DNA from: Dehalococcoidia bacterium
GTDB taxonomy: Bacteria; Chloroflexota; Dehalococcoidia; Dehalococcoidales; UBA1222
Reading direction: 5' to 3'
Assembly: GCA_009786345.1 (NCBI GenBank)
Contig: WQTJ01000090.1
Span: 1-6,461, forward strand
DNA: 6,461 nt
In this document: piece by piece, positions 1 to 6,384 of the stretch
How the letters are laid out: the number at the start of each line of letters is the position of its first letter
Position numbering within the stretch: position 1 is the first letter of the stretch
The notes under the pieces: generated by a model
What the model was told of the DNA's origin: nothing
The model's database searches: none
Seen by the model: only the letters and a program-made list of their open reading frames with translations
Translations under genes and position numbers: made by a program

Positions 1-1
1 T

Positions 2-94
2 GATCCCCCAATTAAATGTCACGGCTTTATAGGCACAACTATGCACTATCATAGCTTTACAAGGACGCAATATTTAATCGGTACAGCAATATGA
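2..94 (+). CDS. 3' end of an unrecognised reading frame, cut by window start
   Basis: The second frame is open from the window edge to a TGA at 92-94 and gives 30 residues beginning DPPIKCHGFIGTTMHYHSF. I do not recognise the family. The stretch has two His and one Cys near its start (KCHG, MHYH) but is too short to judge. Its stop overlaps the ATG of the next small ORF in an ATGA, an arrangement seen in translationally coupled genes. It would also result if one longer gene had been split by a frameshift. The frame may simply be open by chance, so confidence is low. Confidence 0.25.
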   Translation, partial: DPPIKCHGFIGTTMHYHSFTRTQYLIGTAI

Positions 95-231
95 CCAAAT
101 ATCAAGAAGGAATGTACCATGAAGCAATGGGAAAATTTAAAAGAGAGTGTGGTATGGGACCTAAAGATAATTTGCCACGGGAAGTATTATACGCTCTAGC
201 TCAAGAAGTTTTGAGGAATTTTAACAAATAG
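91..231 (+). CDS. Small ORF or C-terminal fragment, 46 aa, unknown function
   Basis: An ATG at 91 opens a 46-residue frame ending in TAG at 229-231. The peptide begins MTKYQEGMYHEAMGKFK and ends LYALAQEVLRNFNK. It is charged and probably helical, with no membrane segment or signal peptide. There is no convincing Shine-Dalgarno sequence before the ATG, and the frame is open back to a stop at 52-54, so it may be the tail of a longer protein joined by frameshift to the preceding fragment. It lies directly upstream of the DUF4279 gene in the same frame, and its stop codon forms part of that gene's ribosome binding site. One inference is that it is the end of an effector or toxin-like gene whose partner is the DUF4279 protein, but no recognisable domain supports that. 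Confidence 0.35.
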   Translation: MTKYQEGMYHEAMGKFKRECGMGPKDNLPREVLYALAQEVLRNFNK

Positions 232-237
232 GTGGAG
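230..237 (+). promoter_or_regulatory. Ribosome binding site of the DUF4279 gene
   Basis: AGGTGGAG resembles a Shine-Dalgarno sequence and ends 3 bases before the ATG at 241; counting only AGGTGG, the spacing is 5. It overlaps the TAG stop of the preceding small ORF. It favours ATG 241 over the in-frame GTG at 232, which lies inside the site itself. Confidence 0.55.
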
Positions 238-240
238 ATT

Positions 241-669
241 ATGGAAATAGGCGCATATTTATATTTTCGGATTTCTGGCGATAATTTATGTTTAGATGAA
301 ATCACACAAACATTAAACATGCACTCTCCGAGCGTACGCAGAAAAGGTGAATTTGTTAAAAGCAGATTTGGGGAACAGTTTGACACAACAATAAAAGAAG
401 ATTCATGGTCAGTATATTGCGAAATTGAAGAAGACCAGTCTTTTGAAAATGCTGTTCTTGAGTTTTTGCAACCATTTTTACCACACAAGGATTTTATAGT
501 AGATTTAACGAAAAGGTATGAAGTAATTTTTTACCCTTCACTATATCCTAGGGGGTATCATATGTACATTCATTTCCCGAATAAAGTATTAGAAATCTTA
601 AATGTTCTTAATATTGAACTAGGTATAGTAGCAGAATACTTGGAAGAGTTTTATAATGGCAATTATTAA
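241..669 (+). CDS. DUF4279 domain-containing protein
   Basis: This is a 142-residue protein from ATG 241; an in-frame GTG at 232 would add three residues but lies within the ribosome binding site. The N-terminal pattern is that of DUF4279 proteins: a beta strand 'AYLYFRISGDNL', then 'DEITQTLNMHSPSVRRKGE' (about residues 17-36), then a Trp-containing strand 'DSWSVYCEIE'. The length fits the family, whose biochemical function is not established. It is probably cytoplasmic, with no signal peptide or membrane span. By hand count the gene is about 33% G+C, well below the genes downstream, which suggests recent acquisition. Small proteins of this kind often sit in accessory loci and sometimes beside effector or toxin genes, so an immunity or regulatory role is possible but is only inference. 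Family assignment rests on pattern recall. Confidence 0.7.
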   Translation: MEIGAYLYFRISGDNLCLDEITQTLNMHSPSVRRKGEFVKSRFGEQFDTTIKEDSWSVYCEIEEDQSFENAVLEFLQPFLPHKDFIVDLTKRYEVIFYPSLYPRGYHMYIHFPNKVLEILNVLNIELGIVAEYLEEFYNGNY

Positions 670-789
670 ACTCCACTTTATACAGTTTTGAACGTGAATT
701 CAACTACGGTATTATCTAGAGTGGTTCCTTTGTTTGAAAGAGAATATTGGATACCAATAAAACTGGCACCGACTGCGGCATATGACACG

Positions 790-818
790 ATGACACTTTT
801 GCTAAAATATAGTATTCT
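790..818 (+). promoter_or_regulatory. Possible sigma-70-type promoter upstream of ybaB
   Basis: ATGACA (790-795) and TATTCT (813-818) are separated by 17 bases, giving 5/6 and 4/6 matches to TTGACA and TATAAT. A start near 825 would leave a leader of about 87 bases before ybaB. In AT-rich DNA such matches arise easily, so this is weak. The surrounding gap (670-911) shows no RNA gene and no clear terminator. It also contains a short direct repeat, ATGACAC at 782-788 and 790-796. Confidence 0.3.
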
Positions 819-902
819 AATCACAATAATTAATGCCGTTTTAATACCACGATAGTACAAAAGCCAAAATACACGGCTAAAATTCATAAAGATAATAGAT
901 GT

Positions 903-907
903 GGAGG
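903..907 (+). promoter_or_regulatory. Shine-Dalgarno of ybaB
   Basis: GGAGG lies 4 bases before the ATG at 912. It is the strongest ribosome binding site in the window and sets the start at 912 rather than the in-frame ATG at 924. Confidence 0.75.
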
Positions 908-911
908 ACAA

Positions 912-1217
912 ATGAATCTTGGAATGATAAAGCAAGCCATGGAAATGCGCAGTAAACTTGAAAAAGCGCAGAAAGAACTGGCTAAAAAGACCGTAGAGGC
1001 CGAGTCCGGGAAGGGCGCGGTAAAAGTGGTTGTCAACGGGCAACAGCGTCTTGTATCTATAAAAATAGACCCCGCCGCTGTTAACCAGCAAAAAATCGGT
1101 GACTTGGAAAAGTTGGTGTTCAAGGCGGTAAACGACGGTCTGCATGATGCGCAGGAGATGGCAGCAAAAGAACTAAACCAAATCACCGGCGGCATGAAAA
1201 TCCCAGGTCTAACCTAA
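912..1217 (+). CDS. ybaB: YbaB/EbfC family nucleoid-associated protein
   Basis: This is a complete 101-residue protein, the usual family length. YbaB/EbfC proteins are small dimers that bind DNA and associate with the nucleoid; their gene usually sits between dnaX and recR. The sequence shows the family layout. There is a long N-terminal helix (residues about 3-30, 'MRSKLEKAQKELAKK'), then the strands 'VEAESGKGAVKVVVNGQQRL' and 'VSIKIDPAAV', then a second helix 'LEKLVFKAVNDGLHDAQEMA' and the Gly-rich tail 'ITGGMKIPGL'. The start is fixed by GGAGG upstream. recR follows after 21 bases, so the two genes are almost certainly co-transcribed. The expected upstream partner dnaX is not present in the 911 bases before it, which hold AT-rich accessory DNA instead. 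The gene looks intact. Confidence 0.93.
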   Translation: MNLGMIKQAMEMRSKLEKAQKELAKKTVEAESGKGAVKVVVNGQQRLVSIKIDPAAVNQQKIGDLEKLVFKAVNDGLHDAQEMAAKELNQITGGMKIPGLT

Positions 1218-1228
1218 AAACCAAAACT

Positions 1229-1232
1229 GGAG
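1229..1232 (+). promoter_or_regulatory. Shine-Dalgarno of recR
   Basis: GGAG with a 6-base spacer to the ATG at 1239 supports that start over the TTG one codon upstream at 1236. Confidence 0.6.
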
Positions 1233-1238
1233 AACTTG

Positions 1239-1850
1239 ATGGATAAGACTTCGCCTCTAGCTACAGATGCAGTCAACAGGCTTGTGCAGGAATTAAGCAA
1301 ACTGCCTGGAGTTGGCCCTAAAAGCGCACAGCGCATAACATATTATCTATTGCGCGCTTCTACGGAGCAGACTCAAGCCTTGGTAGATGCACTTGTGTCT
1401 CTGCGGCAGAAGACTCAACTATGCTCTTGTTGCTACAACATAGCTGACGGAGATATGTGTCCTATTTGCCGCAATCCTCAGCGCAGTTCCGGCCAAGTGC
1501 TGATTGTAGAACAGCCTCAAGACATATTAGCCCTAGAACACATGGGTATCTATAAGGGACGTTATCATGTGTTACACGGTGCCATTTCCCCAACCGAAGG
1601 TATCGGGGGGAATGACATTCGCATCAAAGAACTACTTGATAGGTTGTCTGCCGGCGGCATAAGTGAAGTCATCATTGGCACCAACCCTACACTTGAAGGC
1701 GATACCACTGCCTTATACATCAAGCGCCTTATCGCACCGCTTGGGATACGCATTACAAGACTGGCACGCGGCTTGCCTTTCGGCAGCGAACTGGAATATG
1801 CCGATGATGTAACCCTCAGCCGTGCCATTGAAGGACGTCAGGAATTTTAA
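1239..1850 (+). CDS. recR: Recombination mediator protein RecR
   Basis: RecR is a ring-forming DNA-binding protein that works with RecO (and RecF) to displace SSB and load RecA at single-strand gaps. The 203-residue product has every family element in order. The helix-hairpin-helix is at about residues 10-40 ('LPGVGPKSAQRITYYLL'). The four-Cys zinc motif is C62-x2-C65 and C74-x2-C77. The Toprim domain starts at 'VLIVEQPQDILALE' (about 87-100) and continues through 'YHVLHGAISPTEGIG' and 'IIGTNPTLEGDTTALYI'. The C-terminal 'ITRLARGLPFGSELEYADD' is typical of the family. The usual 'GIGP' reads 'GIGG' here, a minor change. It sits 21 bases after ybaB and on the same strand as recO, its partner, with a glycosylase gene between them. 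The gene appears complete and functional. Confidence 0.96.
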   Translation: MDKTSPLATDAVNRLVQELSKLPGVGPKSAQRITYYLLRASTEQTQALVDALVSLRQKTQLCSCCYNIADGDMCPICRNPQRSSGQVLIVEQPQDILALEHMGIYKGRYHVLHGAISPTEGIGGNDIRIKELLDRLSAGGISEVIIGTNPTLEGDTTALYIKRLIAPLGIRITRLARGLPFGSELEYADDVTLSRAIEGRQEF

Positions 1851-1955
1851 TTAGAAGAAATATTTTTTACCATTTTAAAGCAAACTAAACTCATCCCTTT
1901 GGATTTGTTTTGGTGCTTGGGCACAAATAGTATAAACACATCCCCGAAAGAATTT

Positions 1956-2639
1956 ATGGCACAATACACTGAAGTTATTCAACAGCTAAAATCCCAAGCT
2001 AACGCCGATAACGTAGCGGGCATGGCTCGCTATGCAATAAAAGGCAATGAACTGCTCGGCATTTCCATCTACACCTTGCGCATTATGGCAAAATCCATCG
2101 GGCATGACCATGCCTTAGCACTTAAGTTATGGGACTCAGGTATACATGAGGCCCGTATACTGGCAGGGCTAATAGAAGAACCAGACAAAGTAACTGATAC
2201 GCAATTGGAAAGATGGGTATCAGACTTTGATTCATGGGATATTGTAGATCAATTATCAGCACTGATTGCTCAAACTCCTTTTGTAATACAAAAAATCCAT
2301 GAATGGGCAGTAAGAGACGAGGAATTCGTCAAACGCGCTGCTTTTTCTTTAATTGCTGAAATAAGCTTCTACCATACGCATATGCCTGATGCTGATTACG
2401 AACAATTTTTCCCGTTTATAGTCAACGCCGCAACAGATGAGCGCAATTTCGTTAAGAAAGCTGTCAATTGGGCATTACGCAACATAGGTAAGCGCAATCT
2501 AGCCCTCAACAAACGTGCACTGGAAGTCGCGCATCAAATAAAGCAGCTGGAACCTAAAACAGCGCAGTGGATTGCCTCAGATGCCATACGCGAGTTGAGC
2601 AGTGAGGCAATTCAGCAACGGCTCGCTAAGCGTAAATAG
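1956..2639 (+). CDS. DNA alkylation repair protein, AlkD-type HEAT-repeat glycosylase
   Basis: The product has 227 residues from ATG 1956. The frame could extend to a TTG at 1899, but that start has no ribosome binding site, and 'MAQYTEVIQQLKSQANADNVAGMARY' matches the usual family N-terminus. The AlkD-like family (PF08713) consists of all-helical HEAT-like repeat proteins that excise alkylated bases such as 3-methyladenine and 7-methylguanine. Aligned by eye with Bacillus cereus AlkD, the key residues are present: W94 and D98 in 'FDSWDIVDQL', R127 in 'VKRAAFSL' and W172 in 'VNWALRNIGK'. The 'GISIYTLRIMAKSIG' segment (about 35-49) and 'GIHEARILAGLI' (62-73) are also typical. A 105-base gap separates it from recR, with only a weak possible promoter (TATAAA at 1931-1936). 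recO follows after 25 bases. Such genes are not usual members of the recR or recO neighbourhood. Substrate is inferred from family. Confidence 0.88.
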   Translation: MAQYTEVIQQLKSQANADNVAGMARYAIKGNELLGISIYTLRIMAKSIGHDHALALKLWDSGIHEARILAGLIEEPDKVTDTQLERWVSDFDSWDIVDQLSALIAQTPFVIQKIHEWAVRDEEFVKRAAFSLIAEISFYHTHMPDADYEQFFPFIVNAATDERNFVKKAVNWALRNIGKRNLALNKRALEVAHQIKQLEPKTAQWIASDAIRELSSEAIQQRLAKRK

Positions 2640-2664
2640 CTGTTCTCTTTTATATAAAACTGCC

Positions 2665-3459
2665 ATGAGCAATACACGCACATATCAAACACCCGCCATC
2701 GTTATCAAGAAAACCAAACTTGGCGAAGCTGACCGTATATTAACACTATACTCGCCAACACTAGGTAAAATACAGGGAGTAGCCAAGGCTGTGCGCAAAC
2801 CAAAGAGTAAGCTAAGCGGACATCTGGAGATGCTGACTTATTCGCAAGTGACACTCGTGCGAGGTAAAAGCATTGATACAATAATCGGTAGCCAAACGCT
2901 TAATGCTTTCTTAGCAGTCAAAAATGATTTGGATCTTATTTCATGCGCTTTATATATGGCAGAAATGGTATCTCAGTTCACTCCAGTTGAAACAGAAGAC
3001 TCTCCGATATTCGAATTATTACTGCATTCCATAGAACAACTGCCCATATCAGCCGACCGGAATCTATCACTACGATACTTTGAACTGCATTTATTGAGTC
3101 AAGCTGGTTACCGCCCTGAACTAGGAAAATGCGTACTTTGCAGAAAGACTCTAGATACCACCACAAACTCATTCGCGCCATCAGCTGGCGGAATACTATG
3201 CCCATCCTGCCAACGGCTAGGGAGGCATTACGGTTACACAATCTCATGGGATGGGCTGGAAGTAATGCGTTTTATTCAGGATGGTGATTGGGAAAGCGTT
3301 AGCATCACACCTATTGATGCCACAATATTAAACGAAGTAGAGCGCATGCTGCGCAGTTACATGCGCCATATATTGGAAAAAGATATCAAATCAACAACAT
3401 GGCTTGACAGTATTAAACATGACAGTGCCAACCTTAAGCAGCCTACTAACATATTCTAA
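2665..3459 (+). CDS. recO: DNA repair protein RecO
   Basis: RecO binds single-stranded DNA and SSB, anneals complementary strands and, with RecR, helps load RecA during gap repair. The 264-residue protein starts with an OB-fold domain (about 1-82), recognised by 'TPAIVIKKTKLGEADRILTL' followed by 'YSPTLGKIQGVAKAVRKPKS'. A helical domain follows, including 'RYFELHLLSQAGYRPEL'. The zinc site is C156-x2-C159 with C179-x2-C182. I chose ATG 2665 because the family begins just before 'RTYQTPAIVIKK'. The frame continues upstream to a GTG at 2602, but those 21 codons overlap the glycosylase gene and look non-native. No Shine-Dalgarno precedes 2665, so translation may depend on coupling to the gene 25 bases upstream. 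Its product would act with RecR, encoded about 0.8 kb upstream on the same strand. Confidence 0.94.
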   Translation: MSNTRTYQTPAIVIKKTKLGEADRILTLYSPTLGKIQGVAKAVRKPKSKLSGHLEMLTYSQVTLVRGKSIDTIIGSQTLNAFLAVKNDLDLISCALYMAEMVSQFTPVETEDSPIFELLLHSIEQLPISADRNLSLRYFELHLLSQAGYRPELGKCVLCRKTLDTTTNSFAPSAGGILCPSCQRLGRHYGYTISWDGLEVMRFIQDGDWESVSITPIDATILNEVERMLRSYMRHILEKDIKSTTWLDSIKHDSANLKQPTNIF

Positions 3460-3526
3460 TATCGCTAAAGCATATATTTTAGGATACTCTATCCGCATCA
3501 ACTTCAACCGCAACAAGTAATTTCCC

Positions 3527-3556
3527 TTTACTATCAACTGTGAAATAAAATATAAT
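3527..3556 (+). promoter_or_regulatory. Sigma-70-type promoter for lysS-serS
   Basis: TTTACT (3527-3532, 4/6 to TTGACA) and a perfect TATAAT (3551-3556) are 18 bases apart. They lie in the 155-base gap between recO and lysS, where a new promoter is expected. Transcription would begin near 3563 and give a leader of about 50 bases. That is too short for a T-box, and no T-box sequence is visible. No terminator for the recO unit is apparent in the gap, so read-through is possible. Confidence 0.6.
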
Positions 3557-3614
3557 AGTTTAAAGCTGGTTAATATATTAGTATGAATACACATTTAAAT
3601 TTTGAGTTCGCCCC

Positions 3615-5129
3615 ATGTCGCTTGTAGAACGCATTGCCCGCCAGCGCTTGGACAAACTTGACAGTTTGCGTGCGCGTGGCATTGACCCATATCCAGCACG
3701 TTGCCAGCGTAGCCATACCAACACGCAAGCCATTACCATGCTAGAAAAACAGGAACAAACAGGCGCTGAAGCTGTTGAAATTTCAGTGGCAGGGCGCATT
3801 ATAGCAAATCGTGACATCGGCAAGTTATGTTTTATCAATCTAGTAGACAGTAGTGGGAGAATACAGCTTTTCATCAATAAAGCTGCCCTCTCAGAAGATA
3901 GCGTTTCTCTGCTCAAAGATTTAGACATCGGTGATTTCATAAGCGCGGAAGGCAAAGTCATCCGCACGCGTACCGGAGAACCCAGCGTTGAAGCAAAAAA
4001 ACTCACTTTGCTATCCAAAAGTTTGCAGCCGCTACCAGAAAAATGGCATGGTTTGCAGGACACTGAAATACGCTACCGCCAGCGCTATATAGATCTTATC
4101 GCCAATCCTGATGTCAAAGAAATATTCCGCAAGCGTAGCCGCGTCATCAGTGCTATGCGGCACTACCTTGATAGTCACGGATTTATTGAGGTGGAAACTC
4201 CTATTTTACAACCTGCCGCAGGCGGAGCATTGGCAAGACCGTTCATCACACACCACAATGCTTTAGGTTGCAATTTCTATCTGCGTATTGCCTTAGAATT
4301 ACACCTGAAACGCCTACTAGTAGGCGGCTTTGACCGTGTCTATGAAATCGGGCGTGTATTCCGTAACGAAGGCATTGATACTCGCCATAACCCGGAATTC
4401 ACACTTATGGAATGCTACCAAGCCTACGCCGATTACAACGATATTATGCATATGGTTGAAGAAATGCTTTCTGGCATAGTTAAGGAAGTAGCCGGAGACT
4501 ATAAAATCCCGTTCGGACCAGATATTCTAGACTTTACCCCGCCATGGCCGCGTTTAGATTTGCGGCAGGCTGTGATAGACAAATGTGGCATTGATTACGA
4601 CAAATTCCCTGATACAGCTTCTTTGGCAGCTGAGATGCGGCAACGCAGCATTGAGTTTGATCCGTCCCGTGACCGAGGGCGGTTGATTGACGATCTCTTA
4701 TCCACATTCGTAGAGCCAACATTAAAAAATCCTGTTTTTATAGTAAATTATCCAATTGACATGTCACCGCTAGCTAAAAACAAACCAAGCGATACTCACA
4801 CTGTAGAGCGCTTTGAAGCTTACGCCGGTTGTGTAGAAATCGCCAATGCTTTCAGTGAGTTAAACGACCCTGTAGAGCAGGAGCGCAGGTTCGCAGGGCA
4901 GCTACAAGGCCGAACTGACGCCTGCATAGCGCATACCGAAGAGACCGAAACCATGGATGAGGACTTCATCACAGCGCTGGAATACGGCATGCCGCCCACA
5001 GGCGGTTTGGGCATCGGCATTGACCGTATTGTTATGTTGGTAACTAACCAACTTTCCATACGTGAAGTAATCTTATTTCCTACGCTCAAAGATAAAGAGC
5101 AGCCAGATGCTAACCATGGTAAAGAATAG
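3615..5129 (+). CDS. lysS: Lysyl-tRNA synthetase, class II
   Basis: The enzyme charges tRNA-Lys with lysine using ATP, in the cytoplasm as a homodimer. The 504-residue length is normal (E. coli LysS is 505). The N-terminal OB-fold anticodon-binding domain spans about residues 55-135 ('ISVAGRIIANRDIGKLCFIN'). The class II core carries motif 1 at about 188-200 ('HGFIEVETPILQP'), motif 2 at about 239-262 ('FDRVYEIGRVFRNEGID' then 'RHNPEFT') and motif 3 at about 463-489 ('GGLGIGIDRIVMLVTN' then 'REVILFP'). Lysine-pocket residues by comparison with E. coli LysS are present: E228, E266 and Y268 in 'MECYQ', and N411, F413 and E415 in 'ANAFSELNDP'. The start follows from 'MSLVERIARQRLDKLDSLRARGIDPYP', the usual N-terminus; upstream there is only a weak GAG. 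It follows a good promoter, and serS begins 3 bases after its stop, so the two genes form an operon. Confidence 0.97.
   Translation: MSLVERIARQRLDKLDSLRARGIDPYPARCQRSHTNTQAITMLEKQEQTGAEAVEISVAGRIIANRDIGKLCFINLVDSSGRIQLFINKAALSEDSVSLLKDLDIGDFISAEGKVIRTRTGEPSVEAKKLTLLSKSLQPLPEKWHGLQDTEIRYRQRYIDLIANPDVKEIFRKRSRVISAMRHYLDSHGFIEVETPILQPAAGGALARPFITHHNALGCNFYLRIALELHLKRLLVGGFDRVYEIGRVFRNEGIDTRHNPEFTLMECYQAYADYNDIMHMVEEMLSGIVKEVAGDYKIPFGPDILDFTPPWPRLDLRQAVIDKCGIDYDKFPDTASLAAEMRQRSIEFDPSRDRGRLIDDLLSTFVEPTLKNPVFIVNYPIDMSPLAKNKPSDTHTVERFEAYAGCVEIANAFSELNDPVEQERRFAGQLQGRTDACIAHTEETETMDEDFITALEYGMPPTGGLGIGIDRIVMLVTNQLSIREVILFPTLKDKEQPDANHGKE
4311..4326. repeat. 16-bp perfect palindrome inside lysS
   Basis: CGCCTACTAGTAGGCG reads identically on both strands. 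It codes for Arg-Leu-Leu-Val-Gly plus one base within the conserved core of LysS, so protein constraint plus chance may explain it. No neighbouring structure suggests a terminator. Confidence 0.5.
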
Positions 5130-5132
5130 CCT

Positions 5133-6374
5133 ATGCTAGATATTAAGTTTATCCGTGAAAATGTCGATATCGTGCGTCAGGCACTAGCAGTGCGCAATGA
5201 TAAAGCCCCTCTGGACGAAATTTTGGCACTTGATACCGAACGCCGCCAAAAGATATCCGAACAAGAAGAATTACGCCGTGCTAAAAAGGAAGCTGCGAAT
5301 AAAAGCCGGGGAGAATCATCAGAAGGCGGGCGCGAACTGCGTGATCAAATTAAATCTGTTGAAGATCGACTGCGTGACATAGATGCCAAATTAGCCGAAC
5401 TGTTGCTTCAAATTCCCAATATTCCGCAGCCTTCCGTACCTGTTGGAAAGAGTGAAGACGATAACATCGTAGAACGCTATTGGGGAGAACAAGCAACCTT
5501 CGATTTCACGCCCAAGCCACATTGGGAGTTGTGTGAAAAACTGGGCATCATTGATTTTGACCGTGGTGTAAAGCTATCAGGTACACGTTTTTATATCCTG
5601 AAAGGGCTCGGTGCCCGATTAGAACGTGCGATCATTAGTCTCATGCTAGACATGCATACTCGCGAAGGTAGTTACCAAGAAATTTACCCGCCTTGGATGG
5701 TCAAGCGTGATATTATGACAGCTTCAGGCAACTTGCCTAAGTTTGCAGACAATCTTTACCACGACGATGTAGACGATATGTGGTTTGTGCCAACAGCTGA
5801 AGTTCCATTGACCAGTTTGCATTCCGGTGAGATACTGACTGGAGATATTCTGCCTCTGCGCTACGCCGCCTACACAGCCTGTTTTCGCCGCGAAAAGATG
5901 TCGGCAGGGAAAGACACACGCGGCATCAAACGCGGGCATCAGTTTGACAAGGTAGAACTTTACAAGCTCACTAAGCCAGAAGACTCAGAGCACGAACATG
6001 AAATGATGTTAGCCGATGTGGAGCGCGTTTGTCAGCGGTTAGGGCTAGCTTACCGCATCAAGCTTTTGTGTACAGCAGATATCAGTTTCTCTTCCAGCAA
6101 AACTTACGATGTTGAAGTATGGGCACCAGGTTGTCAAGAGTGGTTAGAAGTCAGTTCATGCTCAAATTGCAAAGATTTCCAAGCACGCCGTGCCGGTATC
6201 CGTTTCCGCCCTTATCCTGATGCCAAACCAGAATACGTACACACCTTAAACGGTTCCGGGCTGGCTTTGCCGCGCATCATGATTGCCATTATAGAAAATT
6301 ACCAGCAAGCCGATGGGAGCATAAAATTGCCTGCGGCACTACGGGATTTCATGTATACTGAAATAATCGCATAG
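5133..6374 (+). CDS. serS: Seryl-tRNA synthetase, class II
   Basis: The enzyme attaches serine to tRNA-Ser (and to selenocysteine tRNA where present) in the cytoplasm as a homodimer. The 413-residue protein begins 'MLDIKFIRENVDIVRQAL', the family start. The antiparallel coiled-coil arm that grips the tRNA long variable arm covers about residues 28-93. From 'ERR' to 'IPN' it is about ten residues shorter than I recall for E. coli, within natural variation. The catalytic core has the serine-binding TAE loop (221-223, 'PTAEVPL'), motif 2 at about 251-278 ('FRREKMSAGKDTRGIKRG', then 'HQFDKVELYK'; R252 and E254) and motif 3 at about 372-405 ('LNGSGLALPR', invariant R381, then 'ENYQQADGSIKLP'). Only 3 bases separate it from lysS and there is no strong ribosome binding site, so translation is probably coupled. 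The gene is intact. Confidence 0.97.
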   Translation: MLDIKFIRENVDIVRQALAVRNDKAPLDEILALDTERRQKISEQEELRRAKKEAANKSRGESSEGGRELRDQIKSVEDRLRDIDAKLAELLLQIPNIPQPSVPVGKSEDDNIVERYWGEQATFDFTPKPHWELCEKLGIIDFDRGVKLSGTRFYILKGLGARLERAIISLMLDMHTREGSYQEIYPPWMVKRDIMTASGNLPKFADNLYHDDVDDMWFVPTAEVPLTSLHSGEILTGDILPLRYAAYTACFRREKMSAGKDTRGIKRGHQFDKVELYKLTKPEDSEHEHEMMLADVERVCQRLGLAYRIKLLCTADISFSSSKTYDVEVWAPGCQEWLEVSSCSNCKDFQARRAGIRFRPYPDAKPEYVHTLNGSGLALPRIMIAIIENYQQADGSIKLPAALRDFMYTEIIA

Positions 6375-6378
6375 GTGA
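6373..6378 (+). promoter_or_regulatory. Ribosome binding site of the terminal partial gene
   Basis: AGGTGA lies 6 bases before the ATG at 6385 and shares two bases with the serS stop codon TAG. This ties translation of the next gene to serS and supports the start at 6385. Confidence 0.65.
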
Positions 6379-6384
6379 TCTAAA

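Noticed and set aside
1902..1927. Possible hairpin (ATTTGT/ACAAAT with inner GTGC/GCAC) as a terminator after recR
   Set aside because: The two stems compete for the same bases, the pairing is weak and no T tract follows.
1899..1955. Extended start (TTG 1899) for the DNA alkylation repair gene
   Set aside because: There is no ribosome binding site, the added residues are not family-like, and ATG 1956 gives the usual N-terminus.
2101..2114. Inverted repeat GGCATGACCATGCC, with the GTATAC pair at 2140-2160
   Set aside because: Both lie inside the glycosylase coding region; the first has a 2-base loop and neither has a following T run, so chance is the simplest explanation.
2602..2664. N-terminal extension of RecO from a GTG start, 21 extra residues
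   Set aside because: It overlaps the end of the glycosylase gene in another frame, the peptide does not resemble a RecO N-terminus, and the ATG at 2665 fits the family.
3557..3614. T-box riboswitch controlling lysS-serS
   Set aside because: The leader is only about 50 bases and has neither the conserved T-box sequence nor a terminator hairpin.
3583..3627. Leader peptide ORF of 14 residues overlapping the lysS start
   Set aside because: It has no Shine-Dalgarno and no run of Lys codons that would suggest attenuation; it is most likely a chance frame.
3578..4063. 161-codon minus-strand frame opposite lysS
   Set aside because: It mirrors the lysS coding strand, has a low-complexity shadow composition and no ribosome binding site.
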